This document shows, piece after piece, positions 8,200 to 17,311 of a stretch of 64,000 bases of DNA (positions within the stretch are counted from its first letter, which is position 1; each line of letters opens with the position of its first letter). The position numbers were made by a program, and so were the translations under genes. The stretch comes from Kurthia gibsonii. GTDB taxonomy: Bacteria; Bacillota; Bacilli; Bacillales_A; Planococcaceae. Below the pieces are notes generated by a model, which did no database searches, had not been told where the DNA came from, and worked only from the letters and a program-made list of their open reading frames with translations. Location: positions 32,929 to 96,928 of the forward strand of contig NZ_BJOB01000006.1 in assembly GCF_006539985.1 (NCBI RefSeq), written 5' to 3'.

Positions 8200-8910
8200 C
8201 TACCTTTGAATATATTGACTATAGAGTTGTTCTAATGTATTGATATCATATTCCTGTAATTGTTCGACTAAGGTAAGCCAGAGCTGCGCTGTTAACTGTG
8301 CATCTCCTAAAGCATGATGACGATTTTTAATCGGCACTTGATAATGTGTACATGCTTCATCTAATGTTATAACAGAAGACGTTACACCACATACTTGCAG
8401 TGCGATATGCGTATCAATAATGCGATGTTGGAATTTCTTTTGAAAACATTTTAAATAATACGTTTCTAAAAAATCACGTTCATGTTGGGCATGATGAGCA
8501 ATCAAAGGTCGGTGTCCGATAAATCGCATAAATTGTTCCAATACATCCCTTAACGGAAATGCATTTGCAATCTCTTTATTTGTGATTCCCGTCAGTTCTT
8601 CTACCTCTTTTGAAATCCACCCTTGAATTTTCGTCAGCGCATAAAACTGCTCCGTTGTTACCTTATTTCCCCTTACTTTAATGGCACCAATCGATAAAAT
8701 TTCATCTCCTCTTAATGCCTCAAAACCTGTTGTCTCGATATCCAATATGACAAATTCATTTTGATGAAAAGGTTGGTCAAAATCACGTGCTAATCGAACC
8801 GTTTTCTCTAGTCTTCGTAAATAAGCCATTTGCTCTTTCGAAGCGACTTCATTCGTTAGTCCCGTATGTCCACGCCCAACGAGCTGACGAAATAAGGTTG
8901 AAAAATTCAT
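8200..8910 (-). CDS. DEDDh 3'-5' exonuclease, DnaQ-like
   Basis: A 236-aa protein with the proofreading-exonuclease fold. Motif I is VILDIETTG (about residues 45-53), motif II lies around HHAQHERDFL, and the terminal His-Asp motif is NRHHALGDAQLTA. The ATG at 8910 overlaps the stop of the upstream gene (TAATG), a coupled start; the upstream GTG at 8919 was rejected. It is the third gene of the amt operon. A stand-alone DnaQ-like nuclease next to a GlnD-like protein and an ammonium channel is an unusual setting; its substrate is unknown. Confidence 0.88.
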   Translation of the reverse strand: MNFSTLFRQLVGRGHTGLTNEVASKEQMAYLRRLEKTVRLARDFDQPFHQNEFVILDIETTGFEALRGDEILSIGAIKVRGNKVTTEQFYALTKIQGWISKEVEELTGITNKEIANAFPLRDVLEQFMRFIGHRPLIAHHAQHERDFLETYYLKCFQKKFQHRIIDTHIALQVCGVTSSVITLDEACTHYQVPIKNRHHALGDAQLTAQLWLTLVEQLQEYDINTLEQLYSQYIQR

Positions 8911-9737
8911 TATGAACACCCGATTCCAATTTTTTCTCTCACATCATTGTGTAATTTACGAACCGATTTCACAAGTTCTTTTATAGCTTTTCGATTGGAT
9001 GGCTGAATTTCGACGAAAGAAGGCTCTGTCATTCGAATTTCCATAATGGCATCATATAGCTTACAATCTTGTTGCATGCCCGCCATCTTTTGTAATCTTC
9101 TACTATTGATGTAAGGTACATATACTGCATTTTTAAAATCGAAATATTTCGATTTTTCTAAAATCAATTTCCCTAACGGTGTCATACTTTTTTTCACCCA
9201 CGTCGTCGTACAAATATATTTTTCAAGTTGTTCATGACTTTGAGGTTCCGTCCAGTTTTTCACCATCTGTTCATATGATTTATCCCCATAGACAATGCGT
9301 AAATCATAAAGCATTTGCAAATGACGAGTCGCTGTTATGTCATCACTGCAATACCATTCCATGAGTTGTTTTTGCCATTCATTTAGCGAACGACACCATG
9401 CACGTTCACTCGCCATAACGCCGCCATCACAGTAAGAAAAGCCAATTTGGTGTAGACCATCTGCAATCTCTTGTCCTAATTGTTGAAAATAGCGCTCATG
9501 TCCATCGTCTCTATACATAATGCCGTGGTCTTGATCACTTGTTGGAACTAATTCTCTGCGTCCACCACTACCGATGACAAACCATGCGAAGTGACAAGGT
9601 GGCTCAGGGTATTTTTTTAGTGCAATTCGAATGACTTGAATCATCGCCCGATCATATAGACCATTTAAAGAACGAATGCCGAGCTCATCTTGCTGAACAT
9701 CTTCTAACCATTCTTTAATTTCTGTGTAGCTTCTCAT
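8910..9737 (-). CDS. GlnD-like nucleotidyltransferase (DUF294 type)
   Basis: A 275-aa protein. GSGGRRELVPTSDQDHGIMY (about residues 56-75) is the GS...DxD active-site motif of polymerase-beta-type nucleotidyltransferases, as in the uridylyltransferase domain of GlnD. The C-terminal half matches the DUF294-associated substrate-binding helical region. There is no HD or ACT domain as in full GlnD, and no PII gene is nearby. The ATG at 9737 has GGAG 8 bases ahead and overlaps the end of amt by 23 bases, so the two are coupled. A role in nitrogen sensing is inferred from position alone. Confidence 0.85.
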   Translation of the reverse strand: MRSYTEIKEWLEDVQQDELGIRSLNGLYDRAMIQVIRIALKKYPEPPCHFAWFVIGSGGRRELVPTSDQDHGIMYRDDGHERYFQQLGQEIADGLHQIGFSYCDGGVMASERAWCRSLNEWQKQLMEWYCSDDITATRHLQMLYDLRIVYGDKSYEQMVKNWTEPQSHEQLEKYICTTTWVKKSMTPLGKLILEKSKYFDFKNAVYVPYINSRRLQKMAGMQQDCKLYDAIMEIRMTEPSFVEIQPSNRKAIKELVKSVRKLHNDVREKIGIGCS

Positions 9738-11007
9738 CGACTTCACTCCACACTTCTTGTTCACGACGCTTCATATGTTCTGGATAACCAAAACTACCAT
9801 GTTCACTTAAATCAAGTCCCATAATTTCTTCCTCTTGTGTCACACGTAAAGTTCCCATGATTTTTTTCATGATATACAAGATGATATATGACCCGAAGAA
9901 TGCAAAAGCACCACATGTCACAACACCTAGTGTTTGAACCCATAATTGTTCGAAACCACCACCATAGAATAAACCTGCTTTACCGACTACAGCTAATTCA
10001 GGTGTTGCAAAGAATCCAGTTGATAGCGTTCCCCAAATCCCTGGTACACCATGCACAGATAATGCAAAAATCGGATCATCAATACGTCGCGCTTCCAAGA
10101 AACGAGCGCTATAGAAACAAACGATTCCAGCGATAAAACCGATGATGACAGATGCATATACGTCAACGAACGCACAAGCAGCTGTAATAGCGACTAACCC
10201 AGCTAATGCTCCGTTTAAAATAGACGGAATATCCGGTTTGCCAAGTACTACCCATGAAATTAAAGTTGCAGCAACAGCACCTGCTGCGGCAGCTAAGTTC
10301 GTATTTACAGCTACAAATCCGAAGAAAGCTTCATCTACTGATACAGTTGAACCTGCATTAAAACCAAACCAACCTACCCATAAAATTAAAACAGCAAGTG
10401 CTGTATAAACTTGGTTATGACCCGTAATACGATTAGCTGAGCCATCTTTATTAAATTTACCAATACGTGGTTTTAAGAGCATTGTTGCAGCAAGTGCCGC
10501 CATCGCTCCAGTTAAATGGACGACTGTTGAACCAGCGAAATCTTGTTCACCGCGTTCTGCTAACCAGCCACCACCCCAAATCCAATGTGCGATGACAGGA
10601 TAGATGAGTGCGCTAAATAGAATAGTGAAGATGACATATACAGAGAACTTTGCTCTTTCTGCAAAACCACCAAGTGCAACAGTTACAGAAATTCCTGCAA
10701 AAGCAAGTTGGAATAAAAAGAAGACGGTTGTAGAAAGGCTCGCATCTTTAATTTGCTCACCTGAAAAGAAGAAGTCGGTCATACCGACGAAGAAGTTTGC
10801 ATTACTACCGAATATAAAAGCGTAACCTACTGCCCAAAATACGAGTGAAGCGAGACCAAATGTAAAGACTGTCTTACTCGCAACATGTCCCGCATTTTTC
10901 ATACGAGTTGACCCTGCTTCTAATAAGATAAAACCACCAATCATAAATACGACTAAAATTGCCCCTAACATTGTCCACAAACTGTTCATTAAAAAAGAAA
11001 CATCCAT
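9715..11007 (-). CDS. amt: Ammonium transporter
   Basis: A 430-aa Amt/NrgA-family channel with about 11 hydrophobic segments. Diagnostic stretches are DFAGSTVVHLTGAMAAL (about 155-171), WFGFNAGST and VHGVPGIWGTLSTG. It moves ammonium/ammonia across the cytoplasmic membrane under nitrogen limitation. The C-terminal tail ends in EEEIMGLDLSEHGSFGYPE, the conserved cytoplasmic regulatory tail. The ATG at 11007 has GGGAGG 7 bases ahead; the TTG at 11022 is inside that site. It heads an operon with the GlnD-like and exonuclease genes, behind two TnrA/GlnR boxes. Confidence 0.97.
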   Translation of the reverse strand: MDVSFLMNSLWTMLGAILVVFMIGGFILLEAGSTRMKNAGHVASKTVFTFGLASLVFWAVGYAFIFGSNANFFVGMTDFFFSGEQIKDASLSTTVFFLFQLAFAGISVTVALGGFAERAKFSVYVIFTILFSALIYPVIAHWIWGGGWLAERGEQDFAGSTVVHLTGAMAALAATMLLKPRIGKFNKDGSANRITGHNQVYTALAVLILWVGWFGFNAGSTVSVDEAFFGFVAVNTNLAAAAGAVAATLISWVVLGKPDIPSILNGALAGLVAITAACAFVDVYASVIIGFIAGIVCFYSARFLEARRIDDPIFALSVHGVPGIWGTLSTGFFATPELAVVGKAGLFYGGGFEQLWVQTLGVVTCGAFAFFGSYIILYIMKKIMGTLRVTQEEEIMGLDLSEHGSFGYPEHMKRREQEVWSEVDEKLHRN

Positions 11008-11032
11008 TGCATAACCTCCCAAATTTTATTCA

Positions 11033-11049
11033 TGTTAGTTTTCCTTACA
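11033..11049. promoter_or_regulatory. TnrA/GlnR-type box, proximal
   Basis: TGTTAGTTTTCCTTACA matches the TGTNAN7TNACA consensus at every fixed position. It lies between the inferred amt promoter and the start codon, a place where binding would repress. Confidence 0.8.
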
Positions 11050-11068
11050 TGAAAGTTTTATATTTCAT

Positions 11069-11096
11069 ATTTTACAGAAAAAAATGATGTAGTCAA
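11069..11096 (-). promoter_or_regulatory. Candidate amt promoter
   Basis: On the minus strand TTGACT (11096-11091) and TAAAAT (11074-11069) are separated by 16 bases. This puts the transcription start near 11062, between the two TnrA/GlnR boxes. Confidence 0.45.
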
Positions 11097-11124
11097 ATGT
11101 TTTTTCTGAATATTCTTTTTAATA

Positions 11125-11141
11125 TGTCAGTTTTCCTCACA
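11125..11141. promoter_or_regulatory. TnrA/GlnR-type box, distal
   Basis: TGTCAGTTTTCCTCACA again matches TGTNAN7TNACA perfectly and shares the core GTTTTCCT with the proximal box. It lies upstream of the inferred amt -35, where TnrA activates in Bacillus. Confidence 0.8.
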
Positions 11142-11337
11142 TAAAAAATCTTCAAAAGCTTTATTTATTCTACATTTCTTATCTTTTTTTATATTTATTA
11201 AATTTTTTTCTGGAAACGCTTCCTAATTTCCTTTTAAAACAATGTTTTTTCGCTAAATTGGTATTTTTAACCTTTTTCTGTTCATATTCTATTCATATTC
11301 GCCCGACATACTAAAAGAAAAGTGGAGGTGTTCATGT

Positions 11338-11679
11338 TTGGAAAGAAAAGAGATTAAATTTTTACGTACAATGGGTATTTGGGATGGTATTTCATTATTA
11401 GTCTTACTCGGTATTGCGATGCCGTTAAAATATTTTGCAGACCTGCCAATCGCAGTTCGTATTACAGGTAGTGTGCATGGCGCAATCTTTATTACATATG
11501 CAATTGCAATTCTTATCGTGCAATTGCGCGTAAAATGGGCATTTTTCTACAGTGTTATTGCAGGTGCAGTAGCCTTTATTCCTTTTGGTAACTTTGTATT
11601 TGATAAGCACATCAAAAGGTATAGTGATTCATTACAAGCAAAAGAGAAAAAAGCAGTTCAAAAAACAGAAGTTGTTTAA
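11338..11679 (+). CDS. DUF3817 family membrane protein (YdzA-like)
   Basis: A 113-aa protein with three hydrophobic segments and the family pattern FLRTMGIWDGISLLVLLGIAMPLKY (two halves either side of residue 19), then GSVHGAIFITY and VIAGAVAFIPFGNFVFD. Function unknown; the family is common in Firmicutes and Actinobacteria. The start is a TTG with GGAGGTG 7 bases ahead. An ATG at 11334 sits closer to the site but gives only seven codons in another frame. The gene ends in a strong terminator. Confidence 0.88.
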   Translation: MERKEIKFLRTMGIWDGISLLVLLGIAMPLKYFADLPIAVRITGSVHGAIFITYAIAILIVQLRVKWAFFYSVIAGAVAFIPFGNFVFDKHIKRYSDSLQAKEKKAVQKTEVV

Positions 11680-11684
11680 AATGA

Positions 11685-11718
11685 AAAGAGGTCAGGGAAA
11701 AATTCCCCTGACCTCTTT
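11685..11718. terminator. Strong bidirectional terminator between DUF3817 gene and gabD
   Basis: A perfect 13-bp stem (AAAGAGGTCAGGG with CCCTGACCTCTTT) around an 8-base loop lies between two convergent genes. Confidence 0.85.
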
Positions 11719-11728
11719 GTTATGTGGT

Positions 11729-13114
11729 TTATAAACCTATTGAGATATATTTTGTTTCTAAATACGGCTCGATTCCTTCGACACCACCTTCACGTCCAAT
11801 ACCTGATTCCTTCATACCACCGAATGGAATATGCGCACCAGACGGCGCACCATCATTCCAACCGACAATACCATATTGTAAGTTTTCACTGAAGTATAGT
11901 CCTGTTTTATAGCTTTCTGTGAAGAAGTATGTCGCTAAACCATATGGCGTATCATTCGCAATTTGAATTGCTTCATCAAATGACTCAAAAGTAGTAATTG
12001 GAATGACTGGCCCAAATGTTTCTTCATGCATAATTTGAGAAGATAGATCCACATTTGTTAGGACAGTTGGCTCTACGAAATAGTAACCTTTTTCATCATC
12101 AAAATCATATTGATTACCGCAAAGAACTTCCGCACCTTTTGAAGTTGCTTCTTCAATTTGTTGTTTGATTTTATCGAAGCCTTTTTTATTAATGATTGGA
12201 CCTAGATCCACACCTGCCTCTAAGCCATTACCCATCTTCAACTTACGAACATGTTCTACTAACTTCTCTGTAAATGCTTCTACAATATTCTCATGTACGA
12301 TGAGACGATTCGGTGAAACACAAGTCTGACCTGCATTACGGAACTTCGCCATAACCGTTTGCTGTACAGCTAAATCTAAATTTGCATCTTCTGCTACAAT
12401 AATTGGCGCATGACCACCTAATTCCATTGTTGCATGCTTCACTGTATCCGCACATTTTTGCATGAGTAGTTTACCAATCGATGTCGAACCTGTAAATGTA
12501 ATTTTACGAATCGCTGGATGTGACGTAAATACGTCGCCTACCATTGGCGCATCAGCTAATACATATTGTACAGCATCTTCTGAAATCCCCGCTTTATGCG
12601 CTAATTCGATTAAACGAATTGTTGTCAGCGGTGTTTCCTCTGCTGGTTTCACAATGAATGTACAACCTGCTGCGAGTGCGGGTGCTGCTTTTCGCGTCAT
12701 CATCGCTGCTGGGAAGTTCCATGGTGTAATCGCTGCTACGACACCAATTGGTTCTTTCGTTACAACAATACGCTTATTTTGTACATGCGCTGGAACCGTA
12801 CGTCCATATACACGTTTCGCTTCTTCCGCATACCAATCAATATAACTCACTGCGTAGTCTACTTCACCTAGCGCTTCTGCTAATGGTTTTCCGTTCTCTA
12901 ATGTGATGAGTTCACCTAGTTCTTGGCGATTTGTGCGAATCATCGCTGCCCATTTCATTAAAAGGGCAGAGCGTTCATGCGCACTTAACTTCTTCCATGA
13001 CGTGTAAGCTTCTTTAGCACGATCTACTTTTTCAACTACTTCTGCTTCTTCACTTCTTGTTAGCGTATGAATAATTTCACCCGTTGCAGGGTTCGTTACT
13101 TGAATTGTTGTCAT
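11729..13114 (-). CDS. gabD: Succinate-semialdehyde dehydrogenase
   Basis: A 461-aa aldehyde dehydrogenase that oxidises succinate semialdehyde to succinate with NAD(P), the second step of GABA use. The landmarks are the cofactor region [13 protein letters not shown] (about 129-141), [12 protein letters not shown], the glutamate in [11 protein letters not shown] (about 232-242) and the catalytic cysteine in [12 protein letters not shown] (about 268). The C-terminal [15 protein letters not shown] segment is typical of GabD. The ATG lies three bases after the gabT stop with GGAGGCG between, so gabT-gabD is one operon. Confidence 0.95.
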   Translation of the reverse strand: MTTIQVTNPATGEIIHTLTRSEEAEVVEKVDRAKEAYTSWKKLSAHERSALLMKWAAMIRTNRQELGELITLENGKPLAEALGEVDYAVSYIDWYAEEAKRVYGRTVPAHVQNKRIVVTKEPIGVVAAITPWNFPAAMMTRKAAPALAAGCTFIVKPAEETPLTTIRLIELAHKAGISEDAVQYVLADAPMVGDVFTSHPAIRKITFTGSTSIGKLLMQKCADTVKHATMELGGHAPIIVAEDANLDLAVQQTVMAKFRNAGQTCVSPNRLIVHENIVEAFTEKLVEHVRKLKMGNGLEAGVDLGPIINKKGFDKIKQQIEEATSKGAEVLCGNQYDFDDEKGYYFVEPTVLTNVDLSSQIMHEETFGPVIPITTFESFDEAIQIANDTPYGLATYFFTESYKTGLYFSENLQYGIVGWNDGAPSGAHIPFGGMKESGIGREGGVEGIEPYLETKYISIGL

Positions 13115-13117
13115 CGG

Positions 13118-14428
13118 TTACGCCTCCTTCGCTGCTGCTTCGAATGCACGATCTAAAATCGCTAAACCTTTTTCTAATTCTTCATCTGTAATAACAAGTG
13201 GCGATAAGAAGCGAATGACATTTCCTTTAATGCCTGCTGTTAATAACAGTAATCCATTGTCATTTGCATATTTTGCAATTGCTGTTGCTGCTGCTTTATT
13301 TGGCGCTTTATGCTCATCTACTAATTCCACTGCTACCATCGCACCTAGACCACGAATATCGCCTACAAATGTATATTTTTCTGCATAGCCATGTAAGTGT
13401 TTTGTTAACTTGTCACCTAAAACTTGTGCTTTTTCGCATAATTTTTCATCTTCAATAATATCAATTACTGCAAGTGCCGCTTCACATGCTACTGGACTTC
13501 CTGCATATGTACCGCCTAATTCACCTGCTGTTGAAACTTCCATCATCTCTTTACGACCAACAACCCCACTAAGTGGTAGACCTGCCGCTAGTGATTTCGA
13601 TACCGTCATTAAATCTGGCTCTACATCAAATTGCTCAATCGCAAATAATGTACCTGTACGTGCAAAACCTGTTTGAATTTCATCTGCTACAAAAACAATA
13701 TTGTTTTCTTTACAGAAGTTCGCAACGGCTTGTACGAATTTTTTCGGCGGTACGATAAATCCACCTTCACCTTGAATTGGTTCCATGACAACACACGCCA
13801 CCATCTCCGGTGCAATTGTCGAGATAAAGAAGTCATGGAATTGCTCGATAATATGATCTACATAAGCTTCATCTGTAATGCCTTCTGGTTTACGGTACAT
13901 GTATGGATAAGGCGCTTTATAAATTTCAGGAGCAAATGGTCCAAATTCATATTTATAAGGCTTTACTTTTGACGTCATACCCATTGTTAAGTTGGTACGA
14001 CCGTGATAACCGTTTGTAAAAGCTACAACGGCTTGTTTTTTCGTATATTTACGTGCAATTTTCACTGCGTTTTCAACTGCTTCTGCACCTGAGTTTAATA
14101 AAACGACTTGTTTTTCAAAACTTCCTGGTGTAATTTCTGCTAATTTTTCTGCTAAACGAATATATGAGTCATACATGATGACATTAAAGCCAGGATGTAA
14201 GAATTTTTCTACTTGGTCTTTGACAGCTGATACTACTTTCGGATGGCTATGTCCTACATTTAATGTACCAATAGCTGCTGCGAAATCAATCCAATCATTT
14301 CCTTCAATATCGACGATTGTTGCCCCTTTTGCTTCTTTCGCAACCGCAAGATTTCCGTTGCTTACCCCTTGTACTACGTATTGCTTACGTTTTTCAACTA
14401 ATTCTTTTGTTTGATTTGTTTGTAACAT
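13118..14428 (-). CDS. gabT: 4-aminobutyrate aminotransferase
   Basis: A 436-aa class III PLP aminotransferase that converts GABA and 2-oxoglutarate to succinate semialdehyde and glutamate. Visible motifs are NSGAEAVENAVKIAR, GYHGRTNLTM, the PLP-binding aspartate in FVADEIQTGFARTG and the Schiff-base lysine in TVSKSLAAGLPLSG. The frame is open for 36 codons further upstream, but the ATG at 14428 has GAAGGAGG well spaced, and the extension would run into the divergent gabR gene. A decayed second copy lies at 16010-16319. Confidence 0.95.
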   Translation of the reverse strand: MLQTNQTKELVEKRKQYVVQGVSNGNLAVAKEAKGATIVDIEGNDWIDFAAAIGTLNVGHSHPKVVSAVKDQVEKFLHPGFNVIMYDSYIRLAEKLAEITPGSFEKQVVLLNSGAEAVENAVKIARKYTKKQAVVAFTNGYHGRTNLTMGMTSKVKPYKYEFGPFAPEIYKAPYPYMYRKPEGITDEAYVDHIIEQFHDFFISTIAPEMVACVVMEPIQGEGGFIVPPKKFVQAVANFCKENNIVFVADEIQTGFARTGTLFAIEQFDVEPDLMTVSKSLAAGLPLSGVVGRKEMMEVSTAGELGGTYAGSPVACEAALAVIDIIEDEKLCEKAQVLGDKLTKHLHGYAEKYTFVGDIRGLGAMVAVELVDEHKAPNKAAATAIAKYANDNGLLLLTAGIKGNVIRFLSPLVITDEELEKGLAILDRAFEAAAKEA

Positions 14429-14465
14429 TTCATTTCCTCCTTCGTTTCTTTTTTTAATTATGCCC

Positions 14466-14512
14466 TTTTTTGGTACAATAAAAAGCACCAAGTTTATAAA
14501 AAAAAGGTACCA
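14466..14512. promoter_or_regulatory. Candidate GabR operator region between gabT and gabR
   Basis: The 96-bp divergent region contains TGGTAC (14471-14476), GCACCA (14485-14490) and GGTACC (14506-14511), related half-sites spaced along the DNA. Bacillus GabR binds repeated ATACCA-like elements in the same place, between gabT and gabR, and activates gabT while repressing itself. The exact bases contacted here are inferred. Confidence 0.5.
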
Positions 14513-14524
14513 GAGGTGATAAGA

Positions 14525-15928
14525 TTGCAGATTCAAGTGGACTCAAAAGGAAAAGGTCGCTTTATTTACCAACAAATTTATCGTCAAATTAAAGAACAAA
14601 TCTTAACCCATCAAGTGCGTGCACATCACAAATTACCACCAAAACGTGAACTCGCAAAATCACTTGCTGTTAGTACGAATTCAGTTGCGACAGCTTACGA
14701 CCAGCTTTTGGCTGAAGGATATATTTATACAATTGAACGACTCGGCTATTTTGTAGAGGAAATTCAGCGCTTTGATATTAACGACCAGATTACGCCCTCA
14801 TTCCCTGAAATATTAAGAGAAGAAGAAAGTTCGCGTGAGGGATGGATTTCGCTCTCTCATATGAATGCGAATCCGAAATTATTCCCCTTTCGTAAGTGGC
14901 TGAATTGTCAGGCGAAAATTTATGAGGAACATATGGATGAATTAAGTGAAATGCCACATACACAGGGACCTTACATACTACGGAAAAATATTGCGAATTT
15001 TATTTATGCGACGCGTGGTGTCAAATGTGAACCTGAACAAATTATTATTCACGCAACGAGTCAGGGGTTAATGGAGCGTCTCTTAATGTTGCAGACAACT
15101 AAAACAGCTTTTGCAGTTGAGAATCCGGGCTATGCAAGATACTATCAACTTCTACAGCGACATCAGTTTAAAACACACCTCATTCCACTTGATGATCACG
15201 GGATTGATGTAAAGTATATTGAGCAGACGAATGCACAGTTTGTCATCACGACACCTTCTCATCAGTTTCCAACAGGTATTATTATGCCGATTTCAAGACG
15301 TGTTGAATTACTCAACTGGGCTTCACGCGATGAACAACGCTATATTATAGAAGATGATTATGACAGTGAGTTCAAATATCAAACAGACAATGTTCCTTCG
15401 CTTCAAAGTTTGGATTATAACCGAAAAGTCATTTATATGGGGACGTTCTCAAAAACATTGTTACCTGGAATGCGTATTAGTTATATGGTACTTCCAACAA
15501 AACTATTGGCAGCTTATCAAGAAGCTTTTCCACTTGAGATTCAACCAGCGAATAATTTAGCACTTTATACGTTGAATGAATTTATCGAGAGTGGGCAATA
15601 TGAAAAACATATTCGAAAGATGACGAAACATTACGAAGAAATTCGAACCACATTAATTGAAGCACTCTCTAACAATTTGACGCGTAATCTTGTGATTTAC
15701 GATATTCCTGCTGGACTTCACTTTTTAATTGAAGTACCTACATCAAAATCTTATGAAGAAATCGAACAAGCAGCACAACAAGAGAAGTTAGAACTTTATA
15801 CATTAAAACGTTTTTCATTGAATCCATTACCACTTATTCAGCGTAACCGATTACTCGTGATTGGTTTCGCAAATATTCAAATGGAGGAAGTAGATGAAGC
15901 CATTCAACGACTGGCGCGCTGTATTTAA
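14525..15928 (+). CDS. gabR: GABA-responsive MocR-type regulator GabR
   Basis: A protein of about 467 aa with an N-terminal GntR winged helix (QIYRQIKEQILTHQ, then PPKRELAKSLAVSTNSVATAY) and a C-terminal aminotransferase-like domain. The latter keeps the PLP aspartate (IIEDDYDSEF) and the lysine in GTFSKTLLPGMR. In Bacillus, GabR with GABA and PLP activates gabTD. The TTG at 14525 is 6 bases after AGAGGTG and gives an N-terminus like known GabR; the GTG at 14516 overlaps that ribosome site. Divergent from gabT. Confidence 0.92.
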   Translation: MQIQVDSKGKGRFIYQQIYRQIKEQILTHQVRAHHKLPPKRELAKSLAVSTNSVATAYDQLLAEGYIYTIERLGYFVEEIQRFDINDQITPSFPEILREEESSREGWISLSHMNANPKLFPFRKWLNCQAKIYEEHMDELSEMPHTQGPYILRKNIANFIYATRGVKCEPEQIIIHATSQGLMERLLMLQTTKTAFAVENPGYARYYQLLQRHQFKTHLIPLDDHGIDVKYIEQTNAQFVITTPSHQFPTGIIMPISRRVELLNWASRDEQRYIIEDDYDSEFKYQTDNVPSLQSLDYNRKVIYMGTFSKTLLPGMRISYMVLPTKLLAAYQEAFPLEIQPANNLALYTLNEFIESGQYEKHIRKMTKHYEEIRTTLIEALSNNLTRNLVIYDIPAGLHFLIEVPTSKSYEEIEQAAQQEKLELYTLKRFSLNPLPLIQRNRLLVIGFANIQMEEVDEAIQRLARCI

Positions 15929-15952
15929 ATATAAATCTATAGGCTTTAAAAA

Positions 15953-15988
15953 AAAACGAAATCGCTTCACACAATGCGATTTCGTTTT
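15953..15988. terminator. Terminator after gabR
   Basis: A perfect 13-bp stem AAAACGAAATCGC / GCGATTTCGTTTT around a 10-base loop, with A and T runs on both sides. It serves gabR and the convergent gabT remnant. Confidence 0.85.
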
Positions 15989-16009
15989 GATGTTATACGT
16001 GTCCTTTCA

Positions 16010-16319
16010 TTATTTCGCCACTTCTTCAAATGCTCGACCTAAAATGACCAACTCTTTTTCACATAACTTTTCTTCATGTACATTAAACCTAGGTAATAAA
16101 AACTTCTCTGCTTGCTCTTTTACAGCAGCTACAACTTCCAGGTGATTATGCCCAACATTTAATACACCAATCATAGATACAAAATCACTCTACTGTTTAC
16201 CACCTAAATCCGTAACCGTTGCGCCTTTTGACAATCGCTAAATTCCCATTACTTACACCACGTACAATATATTGTTTTCTTTTTTCAATCCATTCATTCG
16301 TTTATTCTGACTAAGACAT
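16010..16319 (-). pseudogene. Decayed second gabT with a large internal deletion
   Basis: On the minus strand an AGGAGG site leads to ATG 16319, which hits a stop after two codons. Pieces in shifting frames read RKQYIVRGVSNGNLAI, IGVLNVGHNHLEVVAAVKEQ and EKFLLPRFNV, matching residues of about 12-85 of the intact GabT at 13118. They are followed directly by EKELVILGRAFEEVAK, matching the GabT C-terminus (EKGLAILDRAFEAAAK). About 300 codons in between are gone. The stop at 16010-16012 is in the position of the gabT stop. It lies on the other side of gabR from gabT, so it is a duplicated copy in decay. Confidence 0.88.
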
Positions 16320-16387
16320 ACAATTTCCTCCTTTGATTTATAAAGATTCCTTCTACAATCATTTGCACTTATACCCTTTTCAATAAT

Positions 16388-16424
16388 GAAAAAGCAAACT
16401 AGACAATGTATGCACTAGTTTGCT
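16388..16424 (-). terminator. Terminator after the esterase gene
   Basis: AGCAAACTAG (16393-16402) pairs with CTAGTTTGCT (16415-16424); on the minus strand it is followed by five T. Confidence 0.8.
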
Positions 16425-16435
16425 GTAATGTTTGT

Positions 16436-17311
16436 TTATTTGAATGTATTTGGTTGATTTGCTTGCAAGAATTTTGTCACTGCATTTGTCACTTGAATCG
16501 CTTCTGCATTTTCATTCGTTCCAATCAAACCCGTTAAGTCCGAATGTGATAATTCATGTGTTGTTAATAAATCAACTGGTTCACCTAATTTTTTTGCAGC
16601 TTTTACGAATTTCGTAGTTGCTGCGTCCTCTCTTGAGATAATTAACATCGGCGGAACTGCTTGTTGACCAAGATAAGTACTAGGTGAAGCTGCTTTCCAT
16701 ACATTTGGATTTTTTCCGTAAACTGATTTATATTTTGGAACTTCTTTAATAAAGTCGCTCATATCAAGTGGTCCTTCAATATTAATAACACCGCATATCG
16801 TATGAAGTGGTAATCCTACTTCTTTTAGATAGCGTGGGTCAAGTGCAACTAAAGAAGCTAAATGTCCTCCTGCTGAATGCCCCATCAATGTAATTTGATT
16901 GGCATCTAAATGATATTGATCTGCATGATCGACAATCCACTTCATCGCAGCTGCTACATCACTTGCTTGGTCTTCATAATTACCTACCGGTGATAAGCGG
17001 TAATTCATCGAAATAAAGGTGTAACCCTTTTTATTAAAATAACCTGGTTTTTTACCTACATTCGCTTTATCTCCTGCATACCAACCACCGCCATGTATAT
17101 ACAGTACAACAGGCGTTTTCTCTCCCTTTTTTAACCCTTTTTGATAAATTTTTAAGTCTTGATTCGCCTGTTCACCATATGAAAACTCGTGCTTTGCATC
17201 AAATAACTCTGCACTTGTATAGTCGGCCCTCATTGAAAATACGCCTACACTAATGACAAGTAATAATAATACAAATAACGGGATAAAGATTTTTTTATTC
17301 AGTTTTCCCAA
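16436..17311 (-). CDS. Membrane-anchored alpha/beta hydrolase (carboxylesterase type)
   Basis: A 291-aa protein with an N-terminal hydrophobic anchor (about residues 8-27), so the enzyme probably faces outward. The hormone-sensitive-lipase-like motifs are the oxyanion motif YIHGGGWYAGDK (about 83) and the nucleophile GHSAGGHLAS (about 153). A late histidine in ELSHSDLTG would complete the triad. The likely activity is hydrolysis of short esters; the substrate is unknown. The start is a TTG 6 bases after AGAGGTG, replacing a longer frame without a ribosome site. Monocistronic. Confidence 0.88.
   Translation of the reverse strand: MGKLNKKIFIPLFVLLLLVISVGVFSMRADYTSAELFDAKHEFSYGEQANQDLKIYQKGLKKGEKTPVVLYIHGGGWYAGDKANVGKKPGYFNKKGYTFISMNYRLSPVGNYEDQASDVAAAMKWIVDHADQYHLDANQITLMGHSAGGHLASLVALDPRYLKEVGLPLHTICGVINIEGPLDMSDFIKEVPKYKSVYGKNPNVWKAASPSTYLGQQAVPPMLIISREDAATTKFVKAAKKLGEPVDLLTTHELSHSDLTGLIGTNENAEAIQVTNAVTKFLQANQPNTFK

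Larger units (their letters stand above)
11008..11337. other. 330-bp divergent regulatory region between amt and the DUF3817 gene
   Basis: AT-rich and non-coding. It contains two TnrA/GlnR-type boxes 92 bases apart, a promoter-like pair for amt between them, and a weak cre-like inverted repeat (TGGAAACGCTTCCT, 11211-11224) that misses the catabolite-response consensus at several positions. Confidence 0.7.

Noticed and set aside
11211..11224. cre-like site TGGAAACGCTTCCT
   Set aside because: Palindromic but deviates from the CcpA consensus at three fixed positions; kept only as a note in the intergenic entry.
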